NCBI RefSeq assembly: GCF_900105675.1
Contig: NZ_LT629786.1
Coordinates: 4,216,001-4,280,000, forward strand
Length of the DNA: 64,000 nucleotides
From: Pseudomonas synxantha
GTDB taxonomy: Bacteria; Pseudomonadota; Gammaproteobacteria; Pseudomonadales; Pseudomonadaceae
Direction of reading: 5' to 3'
Shown here: positions 9,767 to 19,511 of the stretch, piece by piece
Layout: each line of letters opens with the position of its first letter
Numbering within the stretch: the first letter of the stretch is position 1
Notes under the pieces: generated by a model
Database searches by the model: none
Seen by the model: only the letters and a program-made list of their open reading frames with translations
What the model was told of the DNA's origin: nothing
Program-made: the position numbers and the translations under genes

Positions 9767-10684
9767 GTGCTGGAAATCCGTCATCTCAAGACCCTGCACG
9801 CCTTGCGCGAGGCCGACAGCCTGGTGGAAGCCGCCGAACGCCTGCACTTGACCCAGTCCGCCCTGTCTCATCAGTTCAAGGAACTGGAAGAGCGCCTGGG
9901 CATGCCGCTGTTCGTGCGCAAGACCAAGCCGCTGCGCTTCACCAGCGCCGGCTTGCGCCTGCTGCAACTGGCCGACGCTACCCTGCCGTTGCTGCGTGGC
10001 GCCGAGCGTGATATTGCGCGTTTGGCCGGCGGCACCGCCGGGCGTCTGCATATGGCCATCGAATGCCACAGCTGCTTCCAATGGCTGATGCCGACCATCG
10101 ACCAGTTCCGCGATGCCTGGCCGGAAGTCGAGTTGGACCTGGCCTCCGGCTTTGCCTTCGCGCCACTGCCGGCCCTGGCCCGCGGCGACCTGGACCTGGT
10201 AGTGACCTCCGACCCGCTGGAATTGGCCGGTATCACCTACGTGCCGTTGTTCACCTATGAGGCCATGCTGGCGGTGGCCAACCAGCATCCGCTGGCGAAC
10301 AAACCCTACATCGTGCCCGAAGACCTGCTCACCGAAACCCTGATCACCTACCCGGTGGAGCGCGACCGCCTGGATATCTTCACGCGCTTCCTGGAACCCG
10401 CCGACGTCGAGCCGGCCCAGGTGCGCACCTCGGAACTCACGGTGATGATGATGCAACTGGTGGCCAGCGGCCGCGGCGTGTGCGGCATGCCCCATTGGGC
10501 CCTGCATGAATACAGTTCACGCGGCTACGTGAAGGCCAAGCGCCTGGGCGAGAAAGGCTTGTTTGCGACGCTGTATGCCGGGATCCGAGCGGACATGCTG
10601 GACGCGCCGTATATGCGCGACTTCCTGCTGACGGCCAAGGACACGTCGTTTTCTACGTTGGATGGGGTCAGCGCGGTGCGTTGA
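9767..10684 (+). CDS. metR: LysR-family regulator MetR
   Basis: The 305-residue product begins MLEIRHLKTLHALREADSLV, with the LysR helix-turn-helix motif LHLTQSALSHQFKELEERLG and the MetR hallmark AIECHSCFQWLMPTIDQFRD in the effector domain. It aligns by eye along its whole length with E. coli MetR, the homocysteine-responsive activator of methionine genes. The GTG start at 9767 is preferred over the ATG at 9755 because GGAG lies just upstream of GTG and the family protein starts MLEIRHL. No methionine biosynthesis gene adjoins it, so its targets lie elsewhere. The inverted repeat 9712-9755 may mediate autoregulation. Confidence 0.92.
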   Translation: MLEIRHLKTLHALREADSLVEAAERLHLTQSALSHQFKELEERLGMPLFVRKTKPLRFTSAGLRLLQLADATLPLLRGAERDIARLAGGTAGRLHMAIECHSCFQWLMPTIDQFRDAWPEVELDLASGFAFAPLPALARGDLDLVVTSDPLELAGITYVPLFTYEAMLAVANQHPLANKPYIVPEDLLTETLITYPVERDRLDIFTRFLEPADVEPAQVRTSELTVMMMQLVASGRGVCGMPHWALHEYSSRGYVKAKRLGEKGLFATLYAGIRADMLDAPYMRDFLLTAKDTSFSTLDGVSAVR

Positions 10685-10723
10685 GCATGTCCTTACCCCT
10701 ATGACGGGCTCACGGCGCCCCGC

Positions 10724-11095
10724 GATCCAAATGTGGGAGGGGCGGTGCGACGATTCGACTTGCCCCCGATGGCGGCCTGACAGCCGACCAGGATGTTGGA
10801 TCAGACCGGGTACATATCCATTGCTGCGGTAACGGCCACTTAGGGTTCCGCTTTTACAGCGGGTCACTTTTGGAAAAGAGCCCCAAAAGTAACCAAAAAG
10901 GCTCTTGCCCCACCACTCGGCACCTCGCCCAGGCTCGGTGTGCCCGTAATCCGACAGGGATTTGGGGGGCCGCCGCCACGCGCCATCCATGGCGCGGGGC
11001 GGCTAAACCGGCATCCCTGCCGGTTTACCCCCCAAATCCCTGTCGAATTCCGGCCAGCGTGGTTTAACGGGGCGCCTAAGATCAAGATCAAAAGC
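10724..11095 (+). repeat. Long intergenic repeat unit, copy 3 (centre type II)
   Basis: The unit starts GATCCAAATGTGGG (10724-10737) and ends with GGGGCGCCTAAGATCAAG and AAAAGC (to 11095). Its centre has a perfect 17-bp outer stem, GACAGGGATTTGGGGGG (10953-10969) against 11028-11044. The stem encloses two hairpins, one around GCGCCATCCATGGCGC and one AAACCGGCAT/TGCCGGTTT. The remainder of the gap between metR and the Nudix gene (11096-11266) holds only degenerate AAGATCAAG repeats and nothing I can name. Confidence 0.85.
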
Positions 11096-11266
11096 AGGTC
11101 AAGATCAAGAGCGGCCCGCTTCGCATCGTGGTTACTGACGGTCGCTACGTCAGAGTTGTGTAGATACCCATGCGCATCGCAAGCCAGCTCCCACATGTGG
11201 ATAGAGGTGCATCAGCTGGATACTCGCTACATGCCGCCCGCCCTCACATCGACCCAATTGCTCGCT

Positions 11267-11680
11267 TCAGGCCGGCGTTGTCAGTGAAGCGCGGTAAAAC
11301 GGCAGGATATGGTCACGGGTCAACGGCGCCAACTGCAAGCCGCCGTCGCCGGCGGGGTCGATCCAGCGCACTTCTTCGATCTCCGCGGCTGGGTTTACTG
11401 CCACGTCGATCCGTAACTGGAACATCTGGGCTTCGACGATAAACCCTGGCTCGTTGGCGGCCGGCCCCGAGAATGTGCCGATGTACGTGGCTTTACTTGG
11501 GTCGATATGCAGGTCCAGTTCTTCGCGCAGCTCACGGGCCAGGGCTTGCACCGGCTGCTCGCCCGCATCGATCTTGCCGCCAGGTTGCATGAAGGCTTGG
11601 GTGCCGCGTTTACGCACCAGCAGGGTTTGGCCGTCGCTGCCGATCAGGATGGCAGCAGCAATGCGGATAGTCTTGGACAT
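11267..11680 (-). CDS. Nudix hydrolase
   Basis: The 137-residue product starting MSKTIRIAAAILIGSDGQTL carries a complete Nudix box, from GGKIDAGE through RELREEL, near residues 34-56. Nudix enzymes hydrolyse nucleoside diphosphates linked to another moiety using Mg2+ held by the REUxEE glutamates. The exact substrate cannot be inferred. A longer open frame to 11785 exists, but the ATG at 11680 with GGGG upstream gives the normal family length. The gene diverges from giant gene B; the roughly 190 bases between them must hold both promoters. Confidence 0.9.
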   Translation of the reverse strand: MSKTIRIAAAILIGSDGQTLLVRKRGTQAFMQPGGKIDAGEQPVQALARELREELDLHIDPSKATYIGTFSGPAANEPGFIVEAQMFQLRIDVAVNPAAEIEEVRWIDPAGDGGLQLAPLTRDHILPFYRASLTTPA

Positions 11681-11820
11681 GGAACACCCCAGGTTCTGAA
11701 AGTCGCCAAGGATCCCATGGGCTTGCTGCCCACACAACCTTCTGCCCGGATGTGGCCGACATACATGCACCGCCGGCCCCATCACCGGCCACCCTAGACT
11801 CGCACACTCCTATAGCCCCG

Positions 11821-11844
11821 GGTGCGCCGCTCCGATAGCGCACC
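11821..11844. promoter_or_regulatory. Short inverted repeat upstream of giant gene B
   Basis: GGTGCGC (11821-11827) mirrors GCGCACC (11838-11844) with a 10-nt loop, ending 24 bases before the ATG of gene B. It is comparable in position to the hairpin before gene A, but it is short and may be fortuitous. Confidence 0.3.
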
Positions 11845-11868
11845 GAGCCCCTTTTGAAGAGTTTGCCC

Positions 11869-14800
11869 ATGCATATTTCATTGCCGCCTACCCAGGAACC
11901 CTCGGCTGACGAACCTCAGGCCGATGGCACGCCTGCCGCGACCGCAGAGCCGGTGACGCTGCCCGTGGTTCCGCCGCCTTCGCTGTCCACAGACGCACAG
12001 TTGGCCCACCTCATCCGCGCCCTCGACACGCTCAATACCAAGACCCAGCAACTGTTACAGCAACAACCGAGTGTGGGCGGTGTGTACCAGCAGACATTGG
12101 CCGAGATATTCCCCGAGCTGCATCGGCCCATCGATCCCAACCAGATCTTTTACAGCCGCTATCGCGAAGGCCAGGACGGGCAAATGCAGCTGCTGTCGTG
12201 CGAAACGTTGGGCACGCTGCTCAACAGGCTGCGCGCACCGGACGCAGAGGCGTATCTGGCGACCCAAAGTGGCGCTTTCTACCGCGAACCCGACACCCTG
12301 GACGCCGACAAACGCCTCACTCCCACCGCCCAGACCGCCACCCTGCCCGGCCGATTGGAAGTCGCCATCAGCCTGAGCCTGAACACCTTCTGGCGCAGCG
12401 ACCAGCCACCCCAGGCCAGCCCGCAAGCGCAACTGGTCGCCCTGCGTCGGCAGGTGCTGGCCCATCAACTGGCCCTGCGCGTCCTCGACGCTACGTTGTC
12501 GGCCAACGCCCAGGCGCTGGCAGAAACGGTGCTCAAGTACCCCAGTGACGCGGCGCGGGAACTGGCGCTACCCGTCGGCAGCAGGCCCGCGGCGTTCAGG
12601 CTGGCGCTCGCAGATGGCGGTGAGTTCGCCGGGGCATTTATCCTCAGCCTCCCCCAGGGCGCACGCCCAACGGGCAGCGTGGTGCTGTACAGCCCGGGCG
12701 AGGAATACGAGGAATTCGACGACCTGCAGCACTTGAATGACACCGTCGCAGCACGCATCCAGGACGGCGGGCCGGCCGCAACGCTGCTGGTAGCCAGCCT
12801 GCCCACAGCCGCCCGCAACGGCCTGGGCGGCCTGCCGGTATTGGCCAGCCAACCGATGCGAATCAGTGCCGACGTGATTGCTGACAGTGTCCACTCACTG
12901 CGCATACGCCAATATCATGCTGCCCGTCATGCGGTGCGCAGTGAGGTGTTGCCCCAGGCAGGCGAACTCGACGCGGCCGCCGACCTGGCCCCGCAATTGG
13001 ATGTGGCCACTGCCTTCGCCGCACGCAACCTGCGCCTGATAGACGCCGAACCCGCCTGGTTGAAGACCGCCAGCGTGCAGGATCAGGCGCGGTACCGGCA
13101 ATTAAACAAGGCGCTGCTTGATAGCAACCTGGTGCTGTTCCCGCTGCTGGAAGCGATCTCGAACCTGCAAGCGTTCTCTGAAGCGCAGACCGACAAGGTG
13201 TTGAAAAGACAAAAACCCATTTATGCCGACGTGGAGATCGACCCCTACAGAAGCCTGGTGCATCTGCGTGCATCCGCAGAACTTGGGTCGAGGTCGGCCG
13301 AGGTGCGCGGATATCGTGATGCGGCCAGCGGTATTGTCTACGTCAGCGAAGACCCCAGGATCAACATCCCGCACTCCCTGCAAGGCAAGCAGGTGAGGTG
13401 GGGCACCTGGCGCACCTCGACCCTCGTCGACCTGCGCACACTGGCCAGTTATGCCCGCCGTAATGTCGAGTCGTTCTCCGTGGCAAGCTTGCTCACGAGA
13501 ATCAGCGCCAGCGCCGATATTGTCGACACCGCCGGCGTGCATCGAGGCAAGCTTGGCGATGAAGATTTGCGCGCGCTCGCCCAAGAGGCCGACATTGGCC
13601 AGGGCTACGCCACCTACCTGCGTAACGCGTTCGCACCGGATGGCGCGGGAAACATCTTTGCGGCAGCCTGGCAGGCGGCCTGCGCGGCGCAACTGAACAA
13701 GGATGCCTTGGAGAGCCGGCTCAACCCTGATGCCGACGCACTGTTTACCTTTCAGACCCCCGGCAGTGGGCGCGACTGGATAAAGGCCGTTGCCGAACAC
13801 CCCGACTCGACCACCCGCCCCCGGATCAGCGATCACGAGATAGAGGTCAACCTGCTGGTCATGGGCGGTGCGCAGGCCAGGGGCCAGGGCGGGCAGGTGG
13901 TCAATCGCGTGCTGGTGATCCATCGCAAGGGCACCAGGCCTGACGGTGTCAGCCTGCTGTATACGCCGGACGCCCCGGATCGCATGCCCTTGCGTGAACT
14001 GGCCAAGGGCCTGGCGGAACTCGACACGCTCAAGGTCAGGGCCGAGTGGCGGGCCTACTTCAGGCCACGCATGGCGACCCAGGATGCCGAGGAAATCAAG
14101 CGGATCTTCAACGATACCCGTGGTGTGCATCGCTATGCCTTGATGCCCATCCACGGGAATCTCCACGCGTACCTGTATTCGGCGCAACTGGGGTTTCAAC
14201 TGGCTCACGCCGACTTCCGCTCACGCAGTAACGCCGAGGTCTCCCGTGAGACGGCAGTGAACGCCTTTATGCTGGGCGTGGAGGTGGCAGATACCCTGCT
14301 CGGCCTGGTCCCCGGCAAAGCCACCCTGGCGCTGCTGCGCCGCGGTATCCAACGCGGGCTGGGCCTGGCCAGGCAACTGGGGCGGCGAATACCGGGGCTG
14401 GCGAAAACAATCGGCGCGGGCTACAAAACCCGCCTCACGCTGGCCGCTGCCTCCGTGCGCCCGCTGGAACCTGCCTGGGTCGATGTGGTGCCGTATCGGT
14501 TACCGGAGCAGATCGAGCCATTTTTCAATGTCGCAGGGTTTGCCCAAGCCAACCGCTACACGCTGTCACGCCAGACCGGCAGCGCACCGTATTTTTTTGA
14601 CAAGCACAATAACCAGCGGATCGCGATGCGCGATCAAACGGGCCGCTATCACCTGTATCAATCCTATGTCGAGGACGGCGCACGCTATGTCAGCGACCCG
14701 GCAGGCACCAGGGCCAATTTCATGGTCGTGCCAGGCGATGCCAAGGGCTGGAAACCGCGATTCGAACGCAACGCCCAGGGCGGCGGGTCCATCCTCGGCG

Positions 14801-16050
14801 CCCTGCGCCCGCTCACCCCTGAACAGCAAGTGGACGCGGACCTGATCCTGGCCATGCAAGTCTACGCCACGGAAGCAGAGATGCGGGTGTTCGAAGAGGT
14901 CATCAGGCAAACCAGCGCCGCGCAAAAACTTAATTTCATCACCCGCGCACGCCAGCAGCTGGGTGCTAATGTGGATGAGGCTGAGTTTCGCCGCTGGCTG
15001 TCCAGACCCTACAGCTTGAGCACAGCCAATCAACAAAAACTACGCACGTCCGTACTGACCCTGCGCTTCGACCTGGCCGCATTCGAACACATTCATAAGT
15101 CGACCCGCAGCCTGACACCACCGCTGTCCGCCGCAGACAAGGATGAACTGTTCAAGCAGGTCAAACGGCTGATCGGCAAGAACGATAATTTCGCCAAGGA
15201 GATCCGCACCTCGATCTCCATCATCGACCCTGATACCGAGGCGCAATTCGTCGGCTACGCCATCACGCAAAAACATCAGAATGCGATGGAGCGGTTTGCG
15301 CACAAATATGAGCTCTACACCTGGCAACAGACGGCGATGAATGAGTTCATCAACGAACCTGCACGGCGCGCGCTGATCATCGAGTTGGCCGCCAACAGCA
15401 ACATTGCCCGCGAACAGGCTGCGCACCAGTTCTTGTTACGGCCCGATGTAAACAAAACCCTGGAAGAGTTCATGAAGGATACCTTCAAGACCAAACTTGC
15501 CCGGCTTCAGGTCACTTCCTATTCAGAAGACTTCAAGCAATCCGGCGTGCCCTATATCGCCATGTCCCGGGGCAAACACGACGCAGACGCTGGCATCACC
15601 ATGGTCGACAGCCGCACCGTCACGCAATTCGAACGGGAGTTGCCCAAATTCTCCACGCCCCTGGAATTTGAAGTACCCCGCGTTCAAACCCACAGGACCC
15701 AACGGCCGAAGCCGGCCCAGCCGACGGTCGCAGAAGCCATCCCCGTCCGCGACCCGGACATCAATATCGTGAAGCTGGATGACCTGGCGCAAACCCAGAA
15801 AAAACTCCTGCCCGACAGCGCCATTGCCAAGCTCGAACAGATCATCCAGGACATCCAGGCCGGACGCCTGAGCCGCAAGCGGATCAACAACTACACCTAT
15901 GTTGATCTACCCCAGGTACAGCCCGGCTCGGGGCGTGGTCTGTGGCGGGTGGCGATAGAGCAAAACGGCAAGGAAGGTGGCAAGGATGTCTATATCATCC
16001 GGGGCGTCTTCGACTATCACGGCAGCAAGCACGTGGCCTGGGGCGTGTAG
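11869..16050 (+). CDS. Giant toxin-like protein B (dermonecrotic toxin/DUF6543-type)
   Basis: This 1393-residue protein is the shortest of the five. The ATG at 11869 has GAAGAG 7 bases upstream and is preferred to a TTG five codons earlier. After a proline-rich start, residues about 80-330 form the module also found twice in protein E: LAEIFPEL, an FYSRYREG segment, LNTFW, then FAGAFILS and VVLYSPGEEYEEF near residue 271. A second LLYTPDAPD motif lies near 694 and a hydrophobic stretch near 800-825. The last ~100 residues, ending in LWRVAIEQNG and VYIIRGVFDYHGSKHVAWGV, match none of the other four C-termini and may be the effector domain; I cannot assign its activity. Gene B is convergent with the response-regulator gene, 11 bases away. 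Confidence 0.75.
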   Translation: MHISLPPTQEPSADEPQADGTPAATAEPVTLPVVPPPSLSTDAQLAHLIRALDTLNTKTQQLLQQQPSVGGVYQQTLAEIFPELHRPIDPNQIFYSRYREGQDGQMQLLSCETLGTLLNRLRAPDAEAYLATQSGAFYREPDTLDADKRLTPTAQTATLPGRLEVAISLSLNTFWRSDQPPQASPQAQLVALRRQVLAHQLALRVLDATLSANAQALAETVLKYPSDAARELALPVGSRPAAFRLALADGGEFAGAFILSLPQGARPTGSVVLYSPGEEYEEFDDLQHLNDTVAARIQDGGPAATLLVASLPTAARNGLGGLPVLASQPMRISADVIADSVHSLRIRQYHAARHAVRSEVLPQAGELDAAADLAPQLDVATAFAARNLRLIDAEPAWLKTASVQDQARYRQLNKALLDSNLVLFPLLEAISNLQAFSEAQTDKVLKRQKPIYADVEIDPYRSLVHLRASAELGSRSAEVRGYRDAASGIVYVSEDPRINIPHSLQGKQVRWGTWRTSTLVDLRTLASYARRNVESFSVASLLTRISASADIVDTAGVHRGKLGDEDLRALAQEADIGQGYATYLRNAFAPDGAGNIFAAAWQAACAAQLNKDALESRLNPDADALFTFQTPGSGRDWIKAVAEHPDSTTRPRISDHEIEVNLLVMGGAQARGQGGQVVNRVLVIHRKGTRPDGVSLLYTPDAPDRMPLRELAKGLAELDTLKVRAEWRAYFRPRMATQDAEEIKRIFNDTRGVHRYALMPIHGNLHAYLYSAQLGFQLAHADFRSRSNAEVSRETAVNAFMLGVEVADTLLGLVPGKATLALLRRGIQRGLGLARQLGRRIPGLAKTIGAGYKTRLTLAAASVRPLEPAWVDVVPYRLPEQIEPFFNVAGFAQANRYTLSRQTGSAPYFFDKHNNQRIAMRDQTGRYHLYQSYVEDGARYVSDPAGTRANFMVVPGDAKGWKPRFERNAQGGGSILGALRPLTPEQQVDADLILAMQVYATEAEMRVFEEVIRQTSAAQKLNFITRARQQLGANVDEAEFRRWLSRPYSLSTANQQKLRTSVLTLRFDLAAFEHIHKSTRSLTPPLSAADKDELFKQVKRLIGKNDNFAKEIRTSISIIDPDTEAQFVGYAITQKHQNAMERFAHKYELYTWQQTAMNEFINEPARRALIIELAANSNIAREQAAHQFLLRPDVNKTLEEFMKDTFKTKLARLQVTSYSEDFKQSGVPYIAMSRGKHDADAGITMVDSRTVTQFERELPKFSTPLEFEVPRVQTHRTQRPKPAQPTVAEAIPVRDPDINIVKLDDLAQTQKKLLPDSAIAKLEQIIQDIQAGRLSRKRINNYTYVDLPQVQPGSGRGLWRVAIEQNGKEGGKDVYIIRGVFDYHGSKHVAWGV

Positions 16051-16061
16051 CCACGAAACCG

Positions 16062-17381
16062 TTACGGCAGGGGCAGCGGCGGCACTTCATCGGGCACCCG
16101 GATAAACACACTGTACTTGGCGCCCTCCATGGCTTCGAATGCGATCAGCTTGTCCACCAGTGGCAGGTTCAGTACCTTGCCGGCATTAAGCAACAACATG
16201 CCATTGTCGGCATTGAGGTTGCGCGCCAGGACCATGCCCTCGGCGAGTTCGCGAGTACTCATGACCTTGACGTTGGGGTCGCCCAGGGTCACGTCGCTGA
16301 GAAACGTGGCGCAGGCCAGCACGAAAGACTCGACCATTTGCGGGTCGTAAAGGCGCCCGGCGTACTTGCGGATATACAGCAGCGCTTCGTCACTGTTCAA
16401 ATGCCGCTCGAGGATCAGGCCTTTTTGCAGCTCGATGAAGTCCACCGCCAGTTTCAGCAGGCGCGAACCGGCGGGGATCGCCTCGCCCTTGAGGTGATCG
16501 GGAAAGCCGCTGCCGTCCCAGCGCTCCTGGTGATGACGAATGATACGCGCGGCATCCTTCATCGGTTCCAGGGTCATCAACAGCGACTCGCTCTGCGTCG
16601 GGTACTCGCGGTACAGCCCGCGGTCGGTACTGTGCAGTCTGTCCGATGGCGCGATCATCATGCTGTCGGTCCAGCTCAACTTGCCGATGTTGTACAACGC
16701 GGCGGCCATGGTCAGGTCGCGGGTACTGGCTTCGTCCATGGCCTGGCTGGCGCAGTACACGCGGATCAGCTCGATCAGGGCGCGGTTGGTCTGCTTGTCC
16801 TTGGGTAAGCGCAGGTTGGCCAGCAACGAGAACACTTCGGTGCCGGTCACGTAGCTGCGCTTGAGCTCGTCGTAGGCCAGGTCGAGCATGTCGGCGGTCT
16901 GCTGCAATTCAGCGGTACGCGCCACCACGCGTTTTTCCAGCGTAGCGTTGAGTACCTTGAGCTGCTCGTTCTGCCCGTGGGCCAGGCGTTGCAAGCGTTG
17001 ATGCTCGAGGACTTGCTGCAACACCAGCGGCAGCTCCTCATCATTCCAGGGTTTGCTGATGTAGCGGTGGATCTGCCCGTCGTTGATTGCCTTGATGATG
17101 GTGGTCACGTCAGCGTAGCCGGTCAGCAGGATACGACCGGTGGCGGGATACAGACGATGCACCTCGGCCAACAGCGTTGCCCCATCCATGCCGGGCATGC
17201 GTGCATCGCTCATCACCAGGTCAATGGGCCGAGCGGCCATGATCTCGAGGGCCTGGGCACCACTGGTCGCCAACACCACGTCGTAGGGCTGGCCGCGCAG
17301 CAGGCGGCGCAGGCTGTTGAGAATCGACTCTTCATCGTCCACAAGCAGCACAGCCGGCTTGGTAGCGAGTGGTTCATCCAT
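16062..17381 (-). CDS. Response regulator with degenerate HD-GYP domain
   Basis: The 439-residue protein has an N-terminal receiver (LLVDDEESILNSL, phospho-acceptor aspartate in MSDARMPGMDG, KPW), a coiled linker, and a C-terminal HD-GYP-like domain. In that domain the HHxxWDGxGYP signature reads HHQERWDGSGFP followed by LKGEAIP, and the usual H-D pair is replaced (AALYNIGKLSW instead of LHDIGK). It is therefore probably not an active cyclic-di-GMP phosphodiesterase, or has altered metal binding. This RpfG-type layout normally couples phosphorylation to c-di-GMP turnover. The gene diverges from the REC-EAL gene 230 bases away, so both belong to one signalling locus. Confidence 0.85.
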   Translation of the reverse strand: MDEPLATKPAVLLVDDEESILNSLRRLLRGQPYDVVLATSGAQALEIMAARPIDLVMSDARMPGMDGATLLAEVHRLYPATGRILLTGYADVTTIIKAINDGQIHRYISKPWNDEELPLVLQQVLEHQRLQRLAHGQNEQLKVLNATLEKRVVARTAELQQTADMLDLAYDELKRSYVTGTEVFSLLANLRLPKDKQTNRALIELIRVYCASQAMDEASTRDLTMAAALYNIGKLSWTDSMMIAPSDRLHSTDRGLYREYPTQSESLLMTLEPMKDAARIIRHHQERWDGSGFPDHLKGEAIPAGSRLLKLAVDFIELQKGLILERHLNSDEALLYIRKYAGRLYDPQMVESFVLACATFLSDVTLGDPNVKVMSTRELAEGMVLARNLNADNGMLLLNAGKVLNLPLVDKLIAFEAMEGAKYSVFIRVPDEVPPLPLP

Positions 17382-17516
17382 GGTAACTCTGCCTTTAATA
17401 AAACCAAGTTGGGCTACATTGAGCCGTTGTATCGTGCCGTGCTCCGTCGCTGACGGGCCTCATACAGCAATCGCTGTTGATTTGACGCCAACTGGCCGTC
17501 GATATCAAGGGAGCTC

Positions 17517-17534
17517 GACTATGCTGTCATAGTC
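17517..17534. promoter_or_regulatory. Inverted repeat in the divergent signalling promoter
   Basis: GACTATG (17517-17523) and CATAGTC (17528-17534) form a perfect 7-bp inverted repeat with a 4-bp centre. It lies between the divergent response-regulator genes, about 78 bases before the start of the REC-EAL gene. It could be an operator, but no cognate regulator is identified. Confidence 0.4.
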
Positions 17535-17611
17535 AGTTCGCGCCCCGCTCGAGCGAGGACCAGGGAAGGAAGCGTTATGCTATCAAGCCGTTTGCCACTA
17601 CCGAGCACATC

Positions 17612-19486
17612 ATGAACGCCAAGGCTGCGCGGGCCAACCGCCGCATTCTGATCGTGGATGACACCGCCTCGATCCACCAGGACTTTCGCAAGATCCTGTG
17701 TGCCGATCAACAGGGTGAGCAAACCCTCGACAGCCTGGAGTCCACCCTCTTTGGCACAACTGCGCCGGTGCGCCTGGGCTTCGAGCTTGATTCCGCCTAC
17801 CAGGGCGAGGAAGCACTGGCGCTGGTGAACACAGCCCTGGCCGCCAATGCCCCCTACGCCATGGTATTTATCGATATGCGCATGCCCCCTGGCTGGGATG
17901 GCCTGCAAACCATCGAACAGCTGTGGAAGGCCGACCCCAACCTGCAAATCGCCTTGTGCACCGCCTATTCGGACTATTCCTTCGAAGCCATCGAAGCGCG
18001 GTTGAAATACGACGACCAGTTGCTGATCCTGAAAAAGCCCTTCGACCCCCTGGAAATCCGCCAGATGGCCAGCGCCCTGACCTGGAAATGGCAGCTGGCC
18101 CAGGATGTAGCCCTCAAGGTGATCGGCCTGGAACGCACCATCGAGGAACGTGTGCAGGAGTTGCTCAAGGTCTCGCATTTGTTGCAATACGACGCGCTCA
18201 CAGCCCTGCCCAACAGCACATTGCTGGGTGACCGGCTGACCCAGGCGATCGCCTTGGGCCGGCGGCACGACACACAACTGGCGGTGATGTTCCTCGGGCT
18301 CGACCGCTTCAAGCGCATCAACAACGCCCTGGGTTACCCGGTGGGCGACGAACTGCTGCAGCAGGTCAGCCAAAGCCTGGCGACGACGGTGCGGGCCTCC
18401 GACTCGGTGTTTCGCTATGGCTCCGATGAGTTCGTGATCCTGCTCAACGACATCCAGCATCCCCAGCAAACCCAGCATATTGCGCAGAAGGTGCTCAAGG
18501 CGGTCAGCGTGACTCGCCACGTGGCGGGGCATGACCTGAGCATCACCGCCAGCCTGGGGATCAGTATTTGCCCCAATGACAGCGCCCATGCGGTGGCGTT
18601 GATCAAGCATGCGGAAACTGCCATGCACACCAGCAAGGAGCGTGGCCCGAACGACTTCAGTTTCTACACCGAAGACATGAACCGGCGCGCCCAGCACCAG
18701 CAACACCTGGAAAGCGCGCTGCGCCAGGCCCTGGAGCGGGATGAATTCACCCTGCACTACCAACCCAAGCTGGCGCTGAAAACCGGGCGCATCGTCGGTG
18801 CCGAAGCGCTGGCCCGCTGGTTCCAGCCGCGTGCAGGCTGGATCAGCCCGGCGGACTTCATTCCGGTTGCCGAAGACAGTGGGCTGATCGTGCGCCTGAC
18901 CCAATGGGTGTTGCGCCAGGCTTGCGAACAAGCCCAGGCATGGCGGGCCATGGGCCTGCCGCCCTTGCCGATCTCGGTGAATATCTCGGCCATCGACTTC
19001 CGCCAGCGCGACTTTGTTGACAACCTGGCCGCCATCCTCCAGCACACCGGCCTGCCACCTACCCTGCTGGAACTGGAGATCACCGAAAGCGTACTGATGC
19101 AAAACGTCGACGCCACTGTGGATAGGTTGCACCGGATCAAGGCCATGGGCGTACGCCTGGCCCTGGATGATTTCGGCACCGGCTACTCCAGCCTCAGCTA
19201 CCTGCGGCGCTTTCCCATCGACGTGCTGAAAATCGACCAGTCCTTCGTGCGCGGCCTGAGTGTAAATAGCCAGGACGCACAGCTGATCAGCGCTATCATC
19301 GGCATGGGCAAGAGCCTGGAGCTGAACATCATCGCCGAAGGCGTGGAAACCGTTGAACAGTTGAAATTCCTGCAAGCCCAGCAGTGCGAGGAAGGCCAGG
19401 GTTTTCTCTTCAGCAAGGCATTGCCGGCCGAGGACTTCGCCCAGTTGCTGCAAGCGGGTGGCGCAACACTGATGCCCGATCAATAA
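17612..19486 (+). CDS. Response regulator with GGDEF (degenerate) and EAL domains
   Basis: The 624-residue protein has three parts. A receiver of about 150 residues holds the motif IDMRMPPGWDG with likely phospho-site D88. A GGDEF domain follows, whose signature is YGSDEF, so diguanylate cyclase activity is doubtful. The EAL domain has intact EALARW, ISVNISAIDF, LDDFGTGYSS and KIDQSFVR motifs, predicting an active c-di-GMP phosphodiesterase. The receiver is closely similar to that of the hybrid kinase at 22300-23679 (shared [17 protein letters not shown] and LLILKKPFD), pointing to duplication or a common phosphodonor. It is the first gene of a set that continues into the peroxidase and two kinases. 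Confidence 0.9.
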   Translation: MNAKAARANRRILIVDDTASIHQDFRKILCADQQGEQTLDSLESTLFGTTAPVRLGFELDSAYQGEEALALVNTALAANAPYAMVFIDMRMPPGWDGLQTIEQLWKADPNLQIALCTAYSDYSFEAIEARLKYDDQLLILKKPFDPLEIRQMASALTWKWQLAQDVALKVIGLERTIEERVQELLKVSHLLQYDALTALPNSTLLGDRLTQAIALGRRHDTQLAVMFLGLDRFKRINNALGYPVGDELLQQVSQSLATTVRASDSVFRYGSDEFVILLNDIQHPQQTQHIAQKVLKAVSVTRHVAGHDLSITASLGISICPNDSAHAVALIKHAETAMHTSKERGPNDFSFYTEDMNRRAQHQQHLESALRQALERDEFTLHYQPKLALKTGRIVGAEALARWFQPRAGWISPADFIPVAEDSGLIVRLTQWVLRQACEQAQAWRAMGLPPLPISVNISAIDFRQRDFVDNLAAILQHTGLPPTLLELEITESVLMQNVDATVDRLHRIKAMGVRLALDDFGTGYSSLSYLRRFPIDVLKIDQSFVRGLSVNSQDAQLISAIIGMGKSLELNIIAEGVETVEQLKFLQAQQCEEGQGFLFSKALPAEDFAQLLQAGGATLMPDQ

Positions 19487-19511
19487 CCCAATGCTTGCAA
19501 GGAGTGCCTGC

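Noticed and set aside
4140..16050. Possibility that the giant proteins are non-ribosomal peptide or polyketide synthases, or adhesins
   Set aside because: No condensation, adenylation, ketosynthase or carrier motifs, no haemagglutinin repeats, RTX repeats or signal peptides were visible.
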